Below, piece after piece: positions 19,837-29,838 of a DNA stretch of 64,000 bases. Every line of letters begins with the position of its first letter. The stretch's first letter is position 1. Origin of the DNA: Rhodopseudomonas palustris (GTDB lineage Bacteria; Pseudomonadota; Alphaproteobacteria; Rhizobiales; Xanthobacteraceae); the NCBI RefSeq assembly GCF_013415845.1, contig NZ_CP058907.1, positions 310,001-374,000 on the forward strand. Direction: 5' to 3'. Under the pieces are notes generated by a model. The model was given only the letters and a program-made list of their open reading frames with translations. It was not told where the DNA came from and made no database searches. The position numbers were made by a program, and so were the translations under genes.

Positions 19837-21307
19837 CGTACGCGGCGCGCGCCGCGCCGCCCTCGCCGGCTGCGTTCTCGCAGCCGCGCTACTGTCTGTG
19901 CTGGGCGAGGCAGATGCGCGCAGCCGGCATCACCATTCCGGCGCCCGATCGGTCTCGAAATTCGCCGAGCATCACGCAAAGTATCCGCATCCGCTGTGGC
20001 CGCTGGAGATTCCGGGCGGCCAGTATTTGCCGGTCGCCTGGTCGGAAATTCACGGTTGGGACTCCGACGATCAGCTTGCGGCCCTGAAAACTTTCCGTGT
20101 GAGTTGTCGTCCAATCCTGGCGGCAGGCCGAGCGCCATTGATCGACAAGCCGCTCGGCGGCTCGTTGTGGGAGCCGTGCCATGCGGCGCGCTCGGCGCAT
20201 CTGACGACGGCGGCCGAGGCGCGCGCGTTCTTCGAACAGCATTTCGTGCCGCTGCAGATCTCGCGGCTCGGCGAGCCGCTCGGCTTCGTCACCGGCTACT
20301 ATGAGCCGGTGATCGAAGGCTCGCCGGTCAAGACCGACGACTACGTGGTGCCGGTGTATCGCCGGCCCTCCAACCTGTTTGTCCGCGGCTACAAGCAGGA
20401 AGCAGCCCTGCCGAATGGCGGGCCGGTGTTTCGCAAGATCGGCCGGCGCAAGCTGGTGCCGTATTACGACCGCGGAGAAATCGAAGATGGCGCAATCGAC
20501 GGCCGGGGTCTCGAGATCTGCTGGCTGAAGAGTCAGACCGATCTATTGTTTGCGCAGATCCAGGGATCGGCGCGGATCAAGCTGCCCGACGGCCGGGTGA
20601 TTCGAATCAATTACGACGCCCACAATGGCTTCCCCTACACGCCGGTTGGTCGCATCCTGATCGAGCGCGGCATCATCCCGCGCGAAGAGATGTCGATGCA
20701 CCGCATCCGCGACTGGATGGACGCCAACCCCGACGGCGCCAAGGAGCTGCGGCGGGCAAACCGCTCGTATGTGTTCTTCCGCAAGGTCGAACTGAAGGAC
20801 GACGATGAAGCGATCGGGGCCCAAGGCGTGCCGCTCACCCCAGGCCGCTCGATCGCCATCGACAAGGGTCTGCATGTCTACGGCACGCCTTTCTTTATTA
20901 CGGGCGAACTGCCGATCGAATCCCCGACCGCGAAGACAGCGTTTCGGCGGTTGATGATCGGCCAGGACACCGGCTCGGCGATCGTCGGCCCGGCGCGGGC
21001 CGACCTGTATTTCGGCGCTGGTGCTGAGGCGGGCGCGGTGGCAGGACGGATCCGTCATCCGATCGCGTTCGCCATGCTGGTGCCGAAGGGTCTCGATCCG
21101 GTCGCGCGCGCCCGCAGTCTGCCGGTGCCCGAGCCGCGGCCGCCCGCCAAAACCAACAAACCCGCGGCGACGCCATCGAAATCCGGTGGTAGAGACGGAG
21201 CCACGACAGTTCCGACACCAGATAGCCGGCCGGCTACCGAGCCGTCACGGCCGACTGGTCATCGGCACCGCTCGCATCACTCTCGGCACCATCGCCACCT
21301 GCGCTGA
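19814..21307 (+). CDS. mltA: MltA-type murein lytic transglycosylase
   Basis: Cleaves peptidoglycan glycan strands, forming 1,6-anhydro-muramyl ends. The 497-residue product has a Sec-type signal (RRAALAGCVLAAALLSVL, about residues 13-30), then the MltA domain with VTGYYEPVIEGS and GLEICWLKSQTDLLFAQIQG-like segments, and a C-terminal 3D domain carrying the aspartates (DTGSAIVGPARADLYFG). No lipobox follows the signal properly, so it may be periplasmic. The start is uncertain: TTG at 19814 has GGAAG four bases upstream and gives a good signal. The tail is Pro-rich and ends in a His/Arg-rich stretch, RHRSHHSRHHRHLR. Confidence 0.85.
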   Translation: MGPAAAPDVRGARRAALAGCVLAAALLSVLGEADARSRHHHSGARSVSKFAEHHAKYPHPLWPLEIPGGQYLPVAWSEIHGWDSDDQLAALKTFRVSCRPILAAGRAPLIDKPLGGSLWEPCHAARSAHLTTAAEARAFFEQHFVPLQISRLGEPLGFVTGYYEPVIEGSPVKTDDYVVPVYRRPSNLFVRGYKQEAALPNGGPVFRKIGRRKLVPYYDRGEIEDGAIDGRGLEICWLKSQTDLLFAQIQGSARIKLPDGRVIRINYDAHNGFPYTPVGRILIERGIIPREEMSMHRIRDWMDANPDGAKELRRANRSYVFFRKVELKDDDEAIGAQGVPLTPGRSIAIDKGLHVYGTPFFITGELPIESPTAKTAFRRLMIGQDTGSAIVGPARADLYFGAGAEAGAVAGRIRHPIAFAMLVPKGLDPVARARSLPVPEPRPPAKTNKPAATPSKSGGRDGATTVPTPDSRPATEPSRPTGHRHRSHHSRHHRHLR

Positions 21308-21312
21308 CCTCG

Positions 21313-21897
21313 ATGAAACGTATCATTCCGCCGCTCGACCCGCCGATGTCGCGCCGCAAGCGCAGCTTGACCGAGGATGAACGGGCGCTGTGGGACGGTG
21401 TGGCGCGACAGATCAAGCCGCTGCGCGGCCGGCCGCGGCTGATCAAGGTCGAGATTGCCGATCCGCAGGCCCTCGTGCCGGCCATCAAGCCGGCGCCGGT
21501 GGCGCCGCCGCAACCGCTCAAGCGTACCGCGAAACCATCGCTCCCAACCGCCCCGCCGCCGCTCGCCACGCTGGGCCGGCGCGAGCGGGCGCATCTGTCG
21601 CGTGGCCGCAAGGACATCGACGCGCGGATCGATCTGCATGGGATGACCCAGGCCCGTGCCCATCATGCACTACTGTATTTCCTGCAGCGCGCCAGTCACG
21701 ACGGGCTCGGCTTCGTGCTGGTGATCACCGGCAAGGGCAAGAGCGGCGACACCGAACGCGGCGTGCTCCGCCGCCAGGTGCCACAATGGCTCGCCCTTCC
21801 CGAATTCCGCGCCTATGTGGTCGGTTTCGACGAAGCCCACATTGGCCACGGCGGCGAAGGCGCGTTGTACGTGCGGGTGCGGCGGGCACGCGGTTAG
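21313..21897 (+). CDS. Smr/MutS2-type domain protein
   Basis: The 194-residue protein has a Pro/Ala-rich linker (about residues 50-85) and a C-terminal Smr domain with the DLHGMT motif near residues 105-110 and VITGKGKSG near 137-145. Stand-alone Smr proteins are predicted nucleic-acid endonucleases; the exact substrate in alphaproteobacteria is unknown. It starts five bases after mltA and is surely in the same transcript. An internal ATG at 21346 is an alternative start. Confidence 0.85.
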   Translation: MKRIIPPLDPPMSRRKRSLTEDERALWDGVARQIKPLRGRPRLIKVEIADPQALVPAIKPAPVAPPQPLKRTAKPSLPTAPPPLATLGRRERAHLSRGRKDIDARIDLHGMTQARAHHALLYFLQRASHDGLGFVLVITGKGKSGDTERGVLRRQVPQWLALPEFRAYVVGFDEAHIGHGGEGALYVRVRRARG

Positions 21898-21944
21898 TTC
21901 GCAAAGCACGGGGTGTTCATCGGCCGACGCGCCCCCGTTTCCAA

Positions 21945-22048
21945 CGTCATCACCCGCGCATGCGGGTGATCCAGTCTCCCAGAGAGGTCGTTACTTGGAC
22001 GCAGACGCTCTGCGATACTGGGTCGCCCGGACGAGCCGGGCGATGACG
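21945..22048. repeat. Intergenic palindromic repeat (CGTCATCACCCGC type)
   Basis: Outer ends CGTCATC and GATGACG are complementary. Two inner hairpins are visible: CACCCGCGCATGCGGGTG and CGCCCGGACGAGCCGGGCG. The GATACTGGGTCGCCCGG segment recurs in similar form in the repeat at 29701-29815. Confidence 0.75.
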
Positions 22049-22089
22049 GGAGTGCGTAGTTGAAAAATCTTGGCCTCAATTGAGTCCCG

Positions 22090-22166
22090 AGTCATCGCCG
22101 GGCTTGACCCGGCGATCCATCTCTTCGCCAAGAGGATAGATGCGCGGGTCAAGCCCGCGCATGACG
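22090..22166. repeat. Second intergenic palindromic repeat before hslU 3' end
   Basis: Contains hairpins CGCCGGGCTTGACCCGGCG and GCGCGGGTCAAGCCCGCGC, with outer GTCAT and ATGAC ends. It lies 41 bases from the repeat at 21945-22048, making a repeat cluster in the 335-bp gap between the convergent Smr and hslU genes. No gene is seen in that gap. Confidence 0.7.
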
Positions 22167-22232
22167 TTGGTACTTGAGGATGAGCCCTGTTCTTTCGTCG
22201 TCAGAGCCGACAGAGCTGCCCCAAACGGCCGG

Positions 22233-23534
22233 TTACAGAATAAACCGGCTCAAATCCGTATTCTTGGCGAGATCCCCGACATTGGTCTTCACGTAGTCCG
22301 CATCGACACGGAAAGTCTCGCCGTGGCGGTCGGGGGCGACGAAGGAGATCTCGTCGAGGACGCGCTCCATCACGGTTTGCAGCCGGCGCGCGCCGATGTT
22401 CTCGACCGTCGAGTTCACCGCGACCGCGACATCGGCCAGCGCGTCGATCGCGTCGTCCGAGAAGTCCAGCGTCACGCCCTCGGTCTTCATCAGCGCCACA
22501 TACTGCTTGATCAGTGAGGCTTCCGGCTCGGTCAGGATCCGGCGCATGTCGTCGCGGCTCAGCGCATTGAGCTCGACGCGGATCGGCAGCCGGCCCTGCA
22601 GCTCGGGCAGCAGGTCTGAGGGCTTGGCGATGTGGAAGGCGCCCGAAGCGATGAACAGGATGTGCTCGGTCTTCACTGCCCCGTGCTTGGTCGACACCGT
22701 GGTGCCTTCGATCAGCGGCAACAGATCGCGCTGCACGCCTTCGCGCGAGACTTCGCCGCCGCTGCGGCCGTCGCGCACGCAGATCTTGTCGATCTCGTCC
22801 AGGAACACGATGCCGTTGTTCTCCACCGCAGCGATCGCTTCCTGCACCAGCTGATCAGTGTCGAGCAGCTTGTCGGCTTCTTCGTTGACCAGGATCTGGT
22901 GCGAATCCGCCACCGTCAGCCGCCGCTTCTTGGTGCGGCCGCCCATCTTACCGAAGATGTCGCCGAGCGAGACCGCGCCGATCTGCGCGCCCGGCATGCC
23001 GGGAATTTCGAACATCGGCGAGCCTGACCCGGCCTGGGTCTCGATCTCGATTTCCTTGTCGTTGAGTTCGCCGGCGCGCAGCTTCTTGCGGAACGAGTCG
23101 CGCGTCGCCGGACCCGAGCCGGGCCCGACCAGTGCATCGAGCACGCGTTCCTCGGCGGCGACCTGGGCGCGCGCCTGCACGTCCTTGCGCTTCTTCTCGC
23201 GCACCTGTGCGATCGCGACCTCGACCAGATCGCGGATGATCTGCTCGACGTCGCGGCCGACATAGCCGACCTCGGTGAACTTCGTCGCCTCGACCTTGAG
23301 GAACGGTGCGCCGGCGAGCTTGGCGAGCCGCCGCGCGATCTCGGTTTTGCCGACGCCGGTCGGGCCGATCATCAGGATATTTTTCGGCAGCACCTCTTCG
23401 CGCAAGCTACCTTCGAGCTGCAGCCGCCGCCAGCGATTGCGCAGCGCGATGGCGACCGCGCGCTTGGCGTCGGCCTGGCCGACGATGAAGCGGTCGAGTT
23501 CGGAGACGATTTCACGGGGGGAAAAGTCGGTCAT
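22233..23534 (-). CDS. hslU: ATP-dependent protease ATPase subunit HslU
   Basis: AAA+ unfoldase that feeds proteins to the HslV peptidase. The 433-residue product starts [20 protein letters not shown] and has Walker A GPTGVGKT at about residues 58-65, the inserted I-domain (about 110-240), Walker [12 protein letters not shown] near 250-260 and the conserved C-terminal tail ending LSRFIL, which docks on HslV. The start at 23534 fits the family; the open frame runs on upstream only as a shadow of the DUF2585 gene. Confidence 0.97.
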   Translation of the reverse strand: MTDFSPREIVSELDRFIVGQADAKRAVAIALRNRWRRLQLEGSLREEVLPKNILMIGPTGVGKTEIARRLAKLAGAPFLKVEATKFTEVGYVGRDVEQIIRDLVEVAIAQVREKKRKDVQARAQVAAEERVLDALVGPGSGPATRDSFRKKLRAGELNDKEIEIETQAGSGSPMFEIPGMPGAQIGAVSLGDIFGKMGGRTKKRRLTVADSHQILVNEEADKLLDTDQLVQEAIAAVENNGIVFLDEIDKICVRDGRSGGEVSREGVQRDLLPLIEGTTVSTKHGAVKTEHILFIASGAFHIAKPSDLLPELQGRLPIRVELNALSRDDMRRILTEPEASLIKQYVALMKTEGVTLDFSDDAIDALADVAVAVNSTVENIGARRLQTVMERVLDEISFVAPDRHGETFRVDADYVKTNVGDLAKNTDLSRFIL

Positions 23535-23575
23535 GGGGCCTACGTAAGGTCGGTCGAACGAGGGAACAAGCGGGG

Positions 23576-24187
23576 TCAGATGATCGGAGGTCCCGCCTGC
23601 CATTGCCGGATGGCATCGAACGGATGAATCAGCATGATCACGTTGAGGGTCAGATTGTCGCGGATGTGCAAGCCGACCAGCACTTCGAACAGCACCGCGA
23701 TCGCGACGGTGGCGGTGATCGGCAGCCAGCGGGCGAGCAGGAAGCCAGAGATCATCGCAAGCGTATCGGCGACCGAATTGACGATGCTGTCGCCGTAGTA
23801 ATCGAGCGAGATCGTGCCGGCGCGGTAGCGCTCGATGATGAAGCTCGAATTCTCGGCCAGCTCCCAGCCGCCTTCGATCAGTGTCGCCACGATCAGCCGC
23901 GCGGTCCACGACCAGCGCCGCAGCAGCAGCCACGTGCCGGCATAGAACAGGAAGCCGTGGATGATGTGCGAGAACGTGTACCAGTCGGTCAGGTGCTGAG
24001 AGTTCTCCGAACTCATCACCACGCCGTGCCACAGCTTGACAGTGCCGCAGTTGCAGATCGGCACCCGGCCCATCGCGAACAGCGCTGTCGCCTGAAGCGC
24101 GAGCAGAGCCAGGACGATGGCCAGCGCGAAACGGACCGGCAGGTCGGTCGCGGACGACACCGGCCGTTCGGCCCCGGCCGCGCTCAT
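23576..24187 (-). CDS. DUF2585 (UPF0314) membrane protein inside hslVU
   Basis: The 203-residue product has about four membrane segments (first near residues 16-36) and family-like motifs [11 protein letters not shown] and [11 protein letters not shown]. Function unknown. The ATG overlaps the hslV stop by four bases and the gene ends 41 bases before hslU, so it should be co-transcribed and translationally coupled to hslV. The ordering hslV-DUF2585-hslU hints at a link to the protease, but that is inference. The longer frame upstream overlaps hslV and is rejected. Confidence 0.82.
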
Positions 24188-24753
24188 GCGGTCAGCGTCT
24201 CGAGGGTGAGATTGCCGTTGGTGTAGACGCAGATGTCGGCGGCGATGCCGAGCGACTTGCGCACGATGGTCTCGGCATCCTGATCGGTGTCGATCAGCGC
24301 GCGGGCGGCGGCGAGCGCGTAATTTCCGCCGGAGCCGATCGCCATTACGCCGGCTTCCGGTTCGAGCACGTCGCCGGTGCCGGTCAGGACCAGCGACACG
24401 TCCTTGTCGGCGACGATCATCATCGCTTCCAGCCGGCGCAGATACCGGTCGGTGCGCCAATCCTTGGCGAGTTCGACCGCTGCGCGGGTGAGCTGGCCGG
24501 GATATTGCTCGAGCTTGGCTTCGAGCCGCTCGAACAGCGTGAAGGCGTCGGCGGTGGCGCCGGCAAAGCCGCCGATCACGTCGCCCTTGCCGAGCTTGCG
24601 AACCTTCTTGGCGTTGGCCTTGATCACGGTCTGGCCGATCGAGACCTGGCCGTCGCCGCCGATCACGACCTTGCCGCCCTTGCGCACGGTCAGAATGGTG
24701 GTGCCGTGCCAGACCGGGGGGCCGGCGTCTGCCGAAGAGCTATGAGGTGCCAT
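24184..24753 (-). CDS. hslV: ATP-dependent protease peptidase subunit HslV
   Basis: Threonine peptidase of the HslUV complex, related to proteasome beta subunits. The 189-residue product has a 17-residue leader, then WHGTTIL; Thr18 should become the catalytic N-terminal nucleophile after removal of the leader. [11 protein letters not shown] near residues 31-41, [10 protein letters not shown] near 62-71 and [11 protein letters not shown] near 139-149 are family motifs. The leader is longer than the single Met removed in E. coli HslV. It is the first gene of hslV-DUF2585-hslU. Confidence 0.95.
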
Positions 24754-24940
24754 GGAGTTCCTTTCGCGAGCGCTGATCTAGGCACGGCCGGGCGGCGATG
24801 CAATCGCCCTCCCGACCACCGCCGGAGCGGCCAATCCGCTCACCATAGGACGAAGATCGGCCCCGCTCCGCAGCTGGCGCAGTAGCGAAGGTGTCACCGG
24901 CCTGTTAAAAGACCGGCGTTTTTACCGGAGAGCCCGCTTC

Positions 24941-25534
24941 ATGCGCACGGCGACGATCAAGCGCAAGACCAAGGAGACCGACATCGAGGTCACGGTCGAC
25001 CTCGACGGCACCGGTGTGGCCAACGCCGCCACCGGGATCGGTTTCTTCGACCATATGCTCGATCTGCTCGCCAAGCATTCGCGGATCGACATCACCGTCA
25101 AGGCGGTGGGCGACCTCCATGTCGACTTCCACCACACCACGGAGGATGTCGGCATCGCGCTCGGCCAGGCAGTCAAGCAGGCGCTTGGCAATATGGCGGG
25201 CATCACCCGCTATGCCACCGTGCTGATGCCGATGGACGAGACCCTGACCCGGGTGGTGATCGACGTCTCGGGCCGGCCGTTCCTGGTGTTCAAGGCGGAC
25301 TTTCCGCGCGACAAGATCGGCGAATTCGACACCGAGCTGGTGCGGGAGTGGTTTCAGGCCTTCGCCATGAACGCGGGCGTGACTCTGCATGTCGAGACCC
25401 TATATGGCGAGAACAGCCATCACATCGCCGAATCCTGCTTCAAGGGATTGGCCCGGGCGCTGCGCGCGGCGGTGGCGATCGATCCGAAGACGGCCGGCGA
25501 AGTCCCTTCGACCAAGGGGCAGCTCGGCGGCTAA
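24941..25534 (+). CDS. hisB: Imidazoleglycerol-phosphate dehydratase
   Basis: Sixth step of histidine synthesis: converts imidazoleglycerol phosphate to imidazoleacetol phosphate. The 197-residue single-domain form (no phosphatase fusion) has [15 protein letters not shown] near residues 32-46, the metal-binding [14 protein letters not shown] near 65-78 and [18 protein letters not shown] near 158-175. It heads the his run and diverges from hslV across 187 bases, where its promoter must lie. Confidence 0.96.
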   Translation: MRTATIKRKTKETDIEVTVDLDGTGVANAATGIGFFDHMLDLLAKHSRIDITVKAVGDLHVDFHHTTEDVGIALGQAVKQALGNMAGITRYATVLMPMDETLTRVVIDVSGRPFLVFKADFPRDKIGEFDTELVREWFQAFAMNAGVTLHVETLYGENSHHIAESCFKGLARALRAAVAIDPKTAGEVPSTKGQLGG

Positions 25535-25561
25535 CCGCCGTTGGGCGGTGGAGACAAGTCC

Positions 25562-26083
25562 ATGCCGGTGTTCACTGTTCATGCCCCGCGGGCGGACGAC
25601 GACGAGCCGCAGCGCGCTGCGCCCGAGCAGTTTCGCTTCGTCCGCGACGGGTTCTACGTCTGGGCCTTTGTATTCGGCCCGTTCTGGCTGTTGTACCGCC
25701 GGCTGTGGCTGGCGACGCTCGGCTATCTGGTGGTGATCGCCGCCTCCGCGGTGGCGCTGACCGTGCTGCATGCCGGAAGCGGCACCCGTTTCGTGGTTGC
25801 GCTGCTGCTCGCCAGCCTGCTCGGGCTCGAAGCCGGCAGCCTGTGGCGCTGGACCCTGGCCCGGCGCGGCTGGCAGTCGGTCGGCGTAGCGGTCGGCGAG
25901 GACCGCGAGATCGCCGAACGGCGGTTCTTCGATCGCTGGGTTGCCGGCCAGCCGCAGCCGATCAGCTTCACCCTCCCGGTCGACCGCGGTGCGCCGCCGC
26001 CGGCTCGCACTATTCCGCTGCCGGCGTCGTCGATCCATGGCGACATCTTCGGCTCGTTCCCGAACCCCGGAGGCTCGCGATGA
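25562..26083 (+). CDS. DUF2628 membrane protein in the his operon
   Basis: The 173-residue product starts MPVFTVHAP and has membrane segments near residues 38-80 ([18 protein letters not shown]) and 80-100, with a soluble Pro-rich C-terminus. The [13 protein letters not shown] segment is typical of DUF2628. Function unknown. Its stop overlaps the hisH ATG by four bases, so it is coupled to hisH; I recall it at this spot in other Bradyrhizobiaceae. A role in histidine synthesis is not implied by sequence. Confidence 0.78.
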   Translation: MPVFTVHAPRADDDEPQRAAPEQFRFVRDGFYVWAFVFGPFWLLYRRLWLATLGYLVVIAASAVALTVLHAGSGTRFVVALLLASLLGLEAGSLWRWTLARRGWQSVGVAVGEDREIAERRFFDRWVAGQPQPISFTLPVDRGAPPPARTIPLPASSIHGDIFGSFPNPGGSR

Positions 26084-26730
26084 GCGTTGCGATCATCGAC
26101 TACGGCTCCGGCAACCTGCACTCGGCGGCGAAAGCGTTCGAGCGCGCGGCGCGGAGCATGGAGAATCCCGAACCGATCCTGGTGACCCGCGATCCGGATC
26201 AGGTGTTCCGGGCCGACCGGGTGGTGCTGCCCGGCGTCGGCGCCTTCGCCGACTGCCGCAAGGGACTGGATTCGATCGACGGCATGGTCCAAGCGCTGAA
26301 CGAGACCGTCCGCGATAAGGCGCGGCCGTTCTTCGGCATCTGCGTCGGCATGCAGCTGATGGCGACCCGCGGCAAGGAGCATGTCACTACCGACGGGCTG
26401 AACTGGATCGCCGGCGACGTCGTCAAGATCGCGCCTGATCGCGAGGATCTGAAGATCCCGCATATGGGCTGGAATACGCTAGATCCGGTCCGTGAACACC
26501 CGGTGCTCGAAAAGCTGCCGCTCGGCCCGAAAGGCCTGCACGCTTACTTTGTGCACTCCTTCCACCTCGCCGCCGAACACGAAGGCGACGTGCTGGCGCG
26601 CGCTGACTACGGCGGGCCTGTCACGGCTGTCGTCGGCAAGGACACCGCGATCGGTACTCAGTTTCACCCCGAGAAGAGTCAGCGCTTCGGCCTGGCGCTG
26701 ATCTCGAATTTTTTGAAGTGGAAGCCGTGA
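26080..26730 (+). CDS. hisH: Imidazole glycerol phosphate synthase, glutaminase subunit
   Basis: Releases ammonia from glutamine for HisF. The 216-residue product is a class I glutamine amidotransferase: [13 protein letters not shown] at the start, nucleophile in [10 protein letters not shown] (Cys near residue 89) and the His/Glu pair in [10 protein letters not shown] near residues 193-202. It overlaps DUF2628 by four bases and hisA by four bases, so translation is coupled on both sides. Confidence 0.96.
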   Translation: MSVAIIDYGSGNLHSAAKAFERAARSMENPEPILVTRDPDQVFRADRVVLPGVGAFADCRKGLDSIDGMVQALNETVRDKARPFFGICVGMQLMATRGKEHVTTDGLNWIAGDVVKIAPDREDLKIPHMGWNTLDPVREHPVLEKLPLGPKGLHAYFVHSFHLAAEHEGDVLARADYGGPVTAVVGKDTAIGTQFHPEKSQRFGLALISNFLKWKP

Positions 26731-27464
26731 TTCTCTTCCCCGCGATCGATCTCAAGAACGGCCAGTGCGTGCGGCTCGAACAGGGCGACATGGCGCGCGC
26801 CACGGTGTTCAACCTCGATCCCGCCGCGCAGGCGCAGAGCTTTGCGGCGCAGGGCTTCCAGTACCTGCACGTCGTCGATCTCGACGGCGCCTTCGCCGGC
26901 AAGCCGATGAACGCCCAGGCGGTCGAGGCGATGCTGAAGGTGGTGTCGATGCCGGTTCAGCTGGGCGGCGGCATCCGCGACCTCAAGACGATCGAAGCCT
27001 GGCTGTCCAAGGGCATCGCCAGGGTCATCATCGGCACCGCCGCGGTGCGAGATCCGGCGCTGGTGAAGGAAGCCGCCAAGGCCTTCCCTGGCCGCGTCGC
27101 CGTCGGCCTCGACGCCCGCGACGGCAACGTCGCGGTCGAGGGCTGGGCCGAGAGCTCGCAGGTCACCGCGCTCGACATTGCGCAGCGGTTCGAAGACGCC
27201 GGTGTAGCCGCGATCATCTTCACCGACATCGCCCGTGACGGGCTGCTCAAGGGCATCAACTGGGACGCAACCATCGCGTTGGCCGAGGCGATTTCGATTC
27301 CGGTGATCGCCTCCGGCGGCCTCGCCTCGATCGAAGACGTCAGGACGCTGCTCAGCCCGCGCGCCAAAAAGCTCGAAGGCGCGATCGCCGGCCGGGCGCT
27401 GTACGACGGCCGGCTCGATCCGGCCGAAGCTCTGGCGCTGATCGGCGCCGCCAAGGCCGCGTAA
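26727..27464 (+). CDS. hisA: ProFAR isomerase (phosphoribosylformimino-AICAR ribotide isomerase)
   Basis: Isomerizes ProFAR to PRFAR in histidine synthesis, a TIM barrel. The 245-residue product begins [16 protein letters not shown], with Asp8 as the conserved base, QLGGGIRDL near residues 74-82 and [12 protein letters not shown] near 166-177. The start is a GTG at 26727 overlapping the hisH TGA; another GTG at 26718 would add three residues. Same strand, ten bases before hisF. Confidence 0.95.
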   Translation: MILFPAIDLKNGQCVRLEQGDMARATVFNLDPAAQAQSFAAQGFQYLHVVDLDGAFAGKPMNAQAVEAMLKVVSMPVQLGGGIRDLKTIEAWLSKGIARVIIGTAAVRDPALVKEAAKAFPGRVAVGLDARDGNVAVEGWAESSQVTALDIAQRFEDAGVAAIIFTDIARDGLLKGINWDATIALAEAISIPVIASGGLASIEDVRTLLSPRAKKLEGAIAGRALYDGRLDPAEALALIGAAKAA

Positions 27465-27474
27465 GGACGCCGCG

Positions 27475-28242
27475 ATGTTCAAGGTCCGCGTCATCCCCTG
27501 CCTCGACGTCAAAGACGGCCGAGTCGTCAAAGGCGTCAACTTCGTCGATCTGCGCGACGCCGGCGATCCGGTCGAGGCGGCGATCGCCTATGACGCCGCC
27601 GGCGCGGACGAGCTTTGCTTTCTCGACATCACCGCCACCCATGAGAACCGCGGCATCATGCTGGATGTGGTGCGGCGGACGGCGGAAGCCTGCTTCATGC
27701 CGGTCACGGTCGGCGGCGGCGTCCGCACCGTCGACGACATCAAGACCCTGCTGCGCTCCGGCGCCGACAAGGTCTCGATCAATTCGGCCGCGGTGGCGCG
27801 ACGCGAATTCGTCAAGGAAGCCGCCGAGAAGTTCGGCGACCAGTGCATCGTGGTGGCGATCGACGCCAAGCGTGTGCCGGGCCGGGACCGCTGGGAGATC
27901 TTCACCCATGGTGGCCGGAAGGGCACCGGGATCGACGCGATCGAATTCGCCCAGGAAGTGGTGTCGCTCGGCGCCGGCGAAATCCTGCTGACCTCGATGG
28001 ACCGCGACGGCACCAAGTCGGGCTTCGACATTCCGCTGACCCGGGCGATTGCCGACAGCGTCGGCGTCCCGGTGATCGCGTCGGGCGGCGTCGGCAATCT
28101 CGATCACCTGGTCGACGGCATCCGGGAAGGCCACGCCACCGCGGTGCTGGCGGCCTCGATCTTCCATTTCGGTGAGTACACCATTCGTCAGGCCAAGGAT
28201 CATATGGTCCAGGCCGGGCTGCCGATGCGGCTCGATCCCTAG
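27475..28242 (+). CDS. hisF: Imidazole glycerol phosphate synthase, cyclase subunit
   Basis: Uses ammonia from HisH and PRFAR to form imidazole glycerol phosphate and AICAR. The 255-residue TIM barrel begins [21 protein letters not shown], Asp11 being the catalytic base, and has [19 protein letters not shown], and [12 protein letters not shown] with the second catalytic Asp near residue 131. Ten bases after hisA and in the same transcript. Confidence 0.97.
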   Translation: MFKVRVIPCLDVKDGRVVKGVNFVDLRDAGDPVEAAIAYDAAGADELCFLDITATHENRGIMLDVVRRTAEACFMPVTVGGGVRTVDDIKTLLRSGADKVSINSAAVARREFVKEAAEKFGDQCIVVAIDAKRVPGRDRWEIFTHGGRKGTGIDAIEFAQEVVSLGAGEILLTSMDRDGTKSGFDIPLTRAIADSVGVPVIASGGVGNLDHLVDGIREGHATAVLAASIFHFGEYTIRQAKDHMVQAGLPMRLDP

Positions 28243-28295
28243 CGTTACGCGGCGAGGGGCGGTACTCTCGCACCCAGAACTGGCAGAGTTAGCGT

Positions 28296-28619
28296 ATGGC
28301 CCGTTTCACCCTTCATGATCTCGCTGCGACGGTCGATGCCCGCGCGGCGTCCGGCGGCGAGAGCTCCTACACCAAGAAGCTGCTCGACAAGGGCCCCGAG
28401 CACTGCGCCAAGAAATTCGGCGAAGAGGCGGTCGAGATGGTGATCGCTGCGGTCGAGAACGATCGCGGCCATCTCATCTCCGAAACCGCCGACGTGTTGT
28501 TTCACATGCTCGTGCTGCTGAAGTCGCGCGGCGTGAAGCTCGAGGAAGTCGAGGCGGCGCTGGCGCAGCGCACCTCGATGTCGGGCCTGGAGGAAAAGGC
28601 GTCGCGCAAGCGCGACTAA
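28296..28619 (+). CDS. hisE: Phosphoribosyl-ATP pyrophosphatase
   Basis: Second step of histidine synthesis: hydrolyses phosphoribosyl-ATP to phosphoribosyl-AMP. The 107-residue all-helical product has [20 protein letters not shown] and [10 protein letters not shown], the metal-binding MazG-like pattern, with [13 protein letters not shown] near residues 66-78. It is a stand-alone HisE; hisI is not in this window. A GGCCGC/GCGGCC hairpin follows the stop but lacks a T run. Confidence 0.95.
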   Translation: MARFTLHDLAATVDARAASGGESSYTKKLLDKGPEHCAKKFGEEAVEMVIAAVENDRGHLISETADVLFHMLVLLKSRGVKLEEVEAALAQRTSMSGLEEKASRKRD

Positions 28620-28693
28620 CGGCATCGGCCGCGCGAGGCGGCCGCAACAACAATAAATTCCGCCATTCAAAACCAAGGCGAAGGGCCCGCGAG

Positions 28694-29650
28694 ATGGACG
28701 CAAGGTCGGATCTGCATCACTACAACCCGTACCGGGTGTTCTCGCGGGCGGAATGGGCGAGCATGCGTGAAGACACGCCGATGACGCTCGATGCCGCTGA
28801 GGTTGCGGCGCTGCGCTCGATGCACGACCGGCTCGACCTCAGCGAGGTCGAAGAAATCTATCTACCGATGTCGCGGCTGTTGTCGATCCATGTCGCGGCG
28901 ATGCAGCAGCTGTACTACGCGCAACGCCGCTTCCTCGGCGTGGTCGAGCGCAAGATGCCGTTCATCATCGGCGTCGCCGGCTCGGTGGCGGTCGGCAAAT
29001 CCACCACCGCGCGCGTGCTGCAGGCGCTGCTGGCGCGCTGGTCGCCGCGACCGACGGTCGATCTCGTCACCACCGACGGCTTCCTGCATCCGAACGCGGT
29101 GCTGGAGCGAGCCGGGCTGATGCAGAAGAAGGGCTTTCCGGAGAGCTACGACCTGCCGGCGTTGCTCGGCTTCCTGTCTGACATCAAGTCGGGCCGCCGC
29201 AAGGTCAAGGCGCCGATTTACTCGCACCTCACCTACGACATCGTGCCGAACAAGTTCACGGTGATCGACCGGCCCGACATTCTGATCGTCGAGGGCGTCA
29301 ACGTGTTGCAGACCGGCCGCCTGCCGCGCGACGGCAAGGCGGTGCCGGTGGTGTCCGACTTCTTCGATTTCTCGGTGTATCTCGACGCCGACGAGCCGGT
29401 GCTGCGCGACTGGTACGTCCGGCGCTTCCTGGCGCTGCGCGACACCGCGTTCCACGATCCGCGGTCGTACTTCCATCGCTACGCTGTGCTGTCCGACGAA
29501 GAGGCGACAGCGACCGCGATCGCGATATGGGAACGCACCAACCTCGCCAACCTCGAAGATAACATCCTGCCGACCCGCCCGCGCGCGACGCTGATTCTAA
29601 AAAAGGGCGCGGACCACGTGGTGGACTCGGTGGCGCTGCGAAGGTTGTAA
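28694..29650 (+). CDS. coaA: Pantothenate kinase, type I
   Basis: First step of coenzyme A synthesis. The 318-residue product matches bacterial Coa[14 protein letters not shown] near the start, P-loop [15 protein letters not shown] near residues 94-108, [10 protein letters not shown] near 124-133 and KGFPESYD near 145-152. It follows hisE by 74 bases on the same strand, a pairing I recall in other Rhizobiales. The 3' flank carries palindromic repeats. Confidence 0.96.
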   Translation: MDARSDLHHYNPYRVFSRAEWASMREDTPMTLDAAEVAALRSMHDRLDLSEVEEIYLPMSRLLSIHVAAMQQLYYAQRRFLGVVERKMPFIIGVAGSVAVGKSTTARVLQALLARWSPRPTVDLVTTDGFLHPNAVLERAGLMQKKGFPESYDLPALLGFLSDIKSGRRKVKAPIYSHLTYDIVPNKFTVIDRPDILIVEGVNVLQTGRLPRDGKAVPVVSDFFDFSVYLDADEPVLRDWYVRRFLALRDTAFHDPRSYFHRYAVLSDEEATATAIAIWERTNLANLEDNILPTRPRATLILKKGADHVVDSVALRRL

Positions 29651-29700
29651 GCGTCAGCCACGCCCTGGGCGTTGTTGGTCAGCGTATCACTATTAAGACA

Positions 29701-29815
29701 CGTCATCGCCCGGCTTGACCGGGCGACCCAGTATCCCCGTGCGCTCGTTGTCAGCACTCAGCATGAAAGCAAATGCACTGGAATACTGGGTCACCCGCCT
29801 TCGCGGGTGATGACG
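29701..29815. repeat. Intergenic palindromic repeat between coaA and olsB-like gene
   Basis: Outer ends CGTCATC and GATGACG are complementary. Inner hairpins CGCCCGGCTTGACCGGGCG and CACCCGCCTTCGCGGGTG are clear. Shares the ACTGGGTC segment and hairpin style with 21945-22048. Lies between convergent genes. Confidence 0.75.
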
Positions 29816-29838
29816 GTGAGTTATGTGGAACTGCCCTG

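Noticed and set aside
23576..24460. 294-codon version of the DUF2585 gene
   Set aside because: The first 91 codons lie over hslV in another frame and are Arg-rich nonsense; ATG at 24187 is better.
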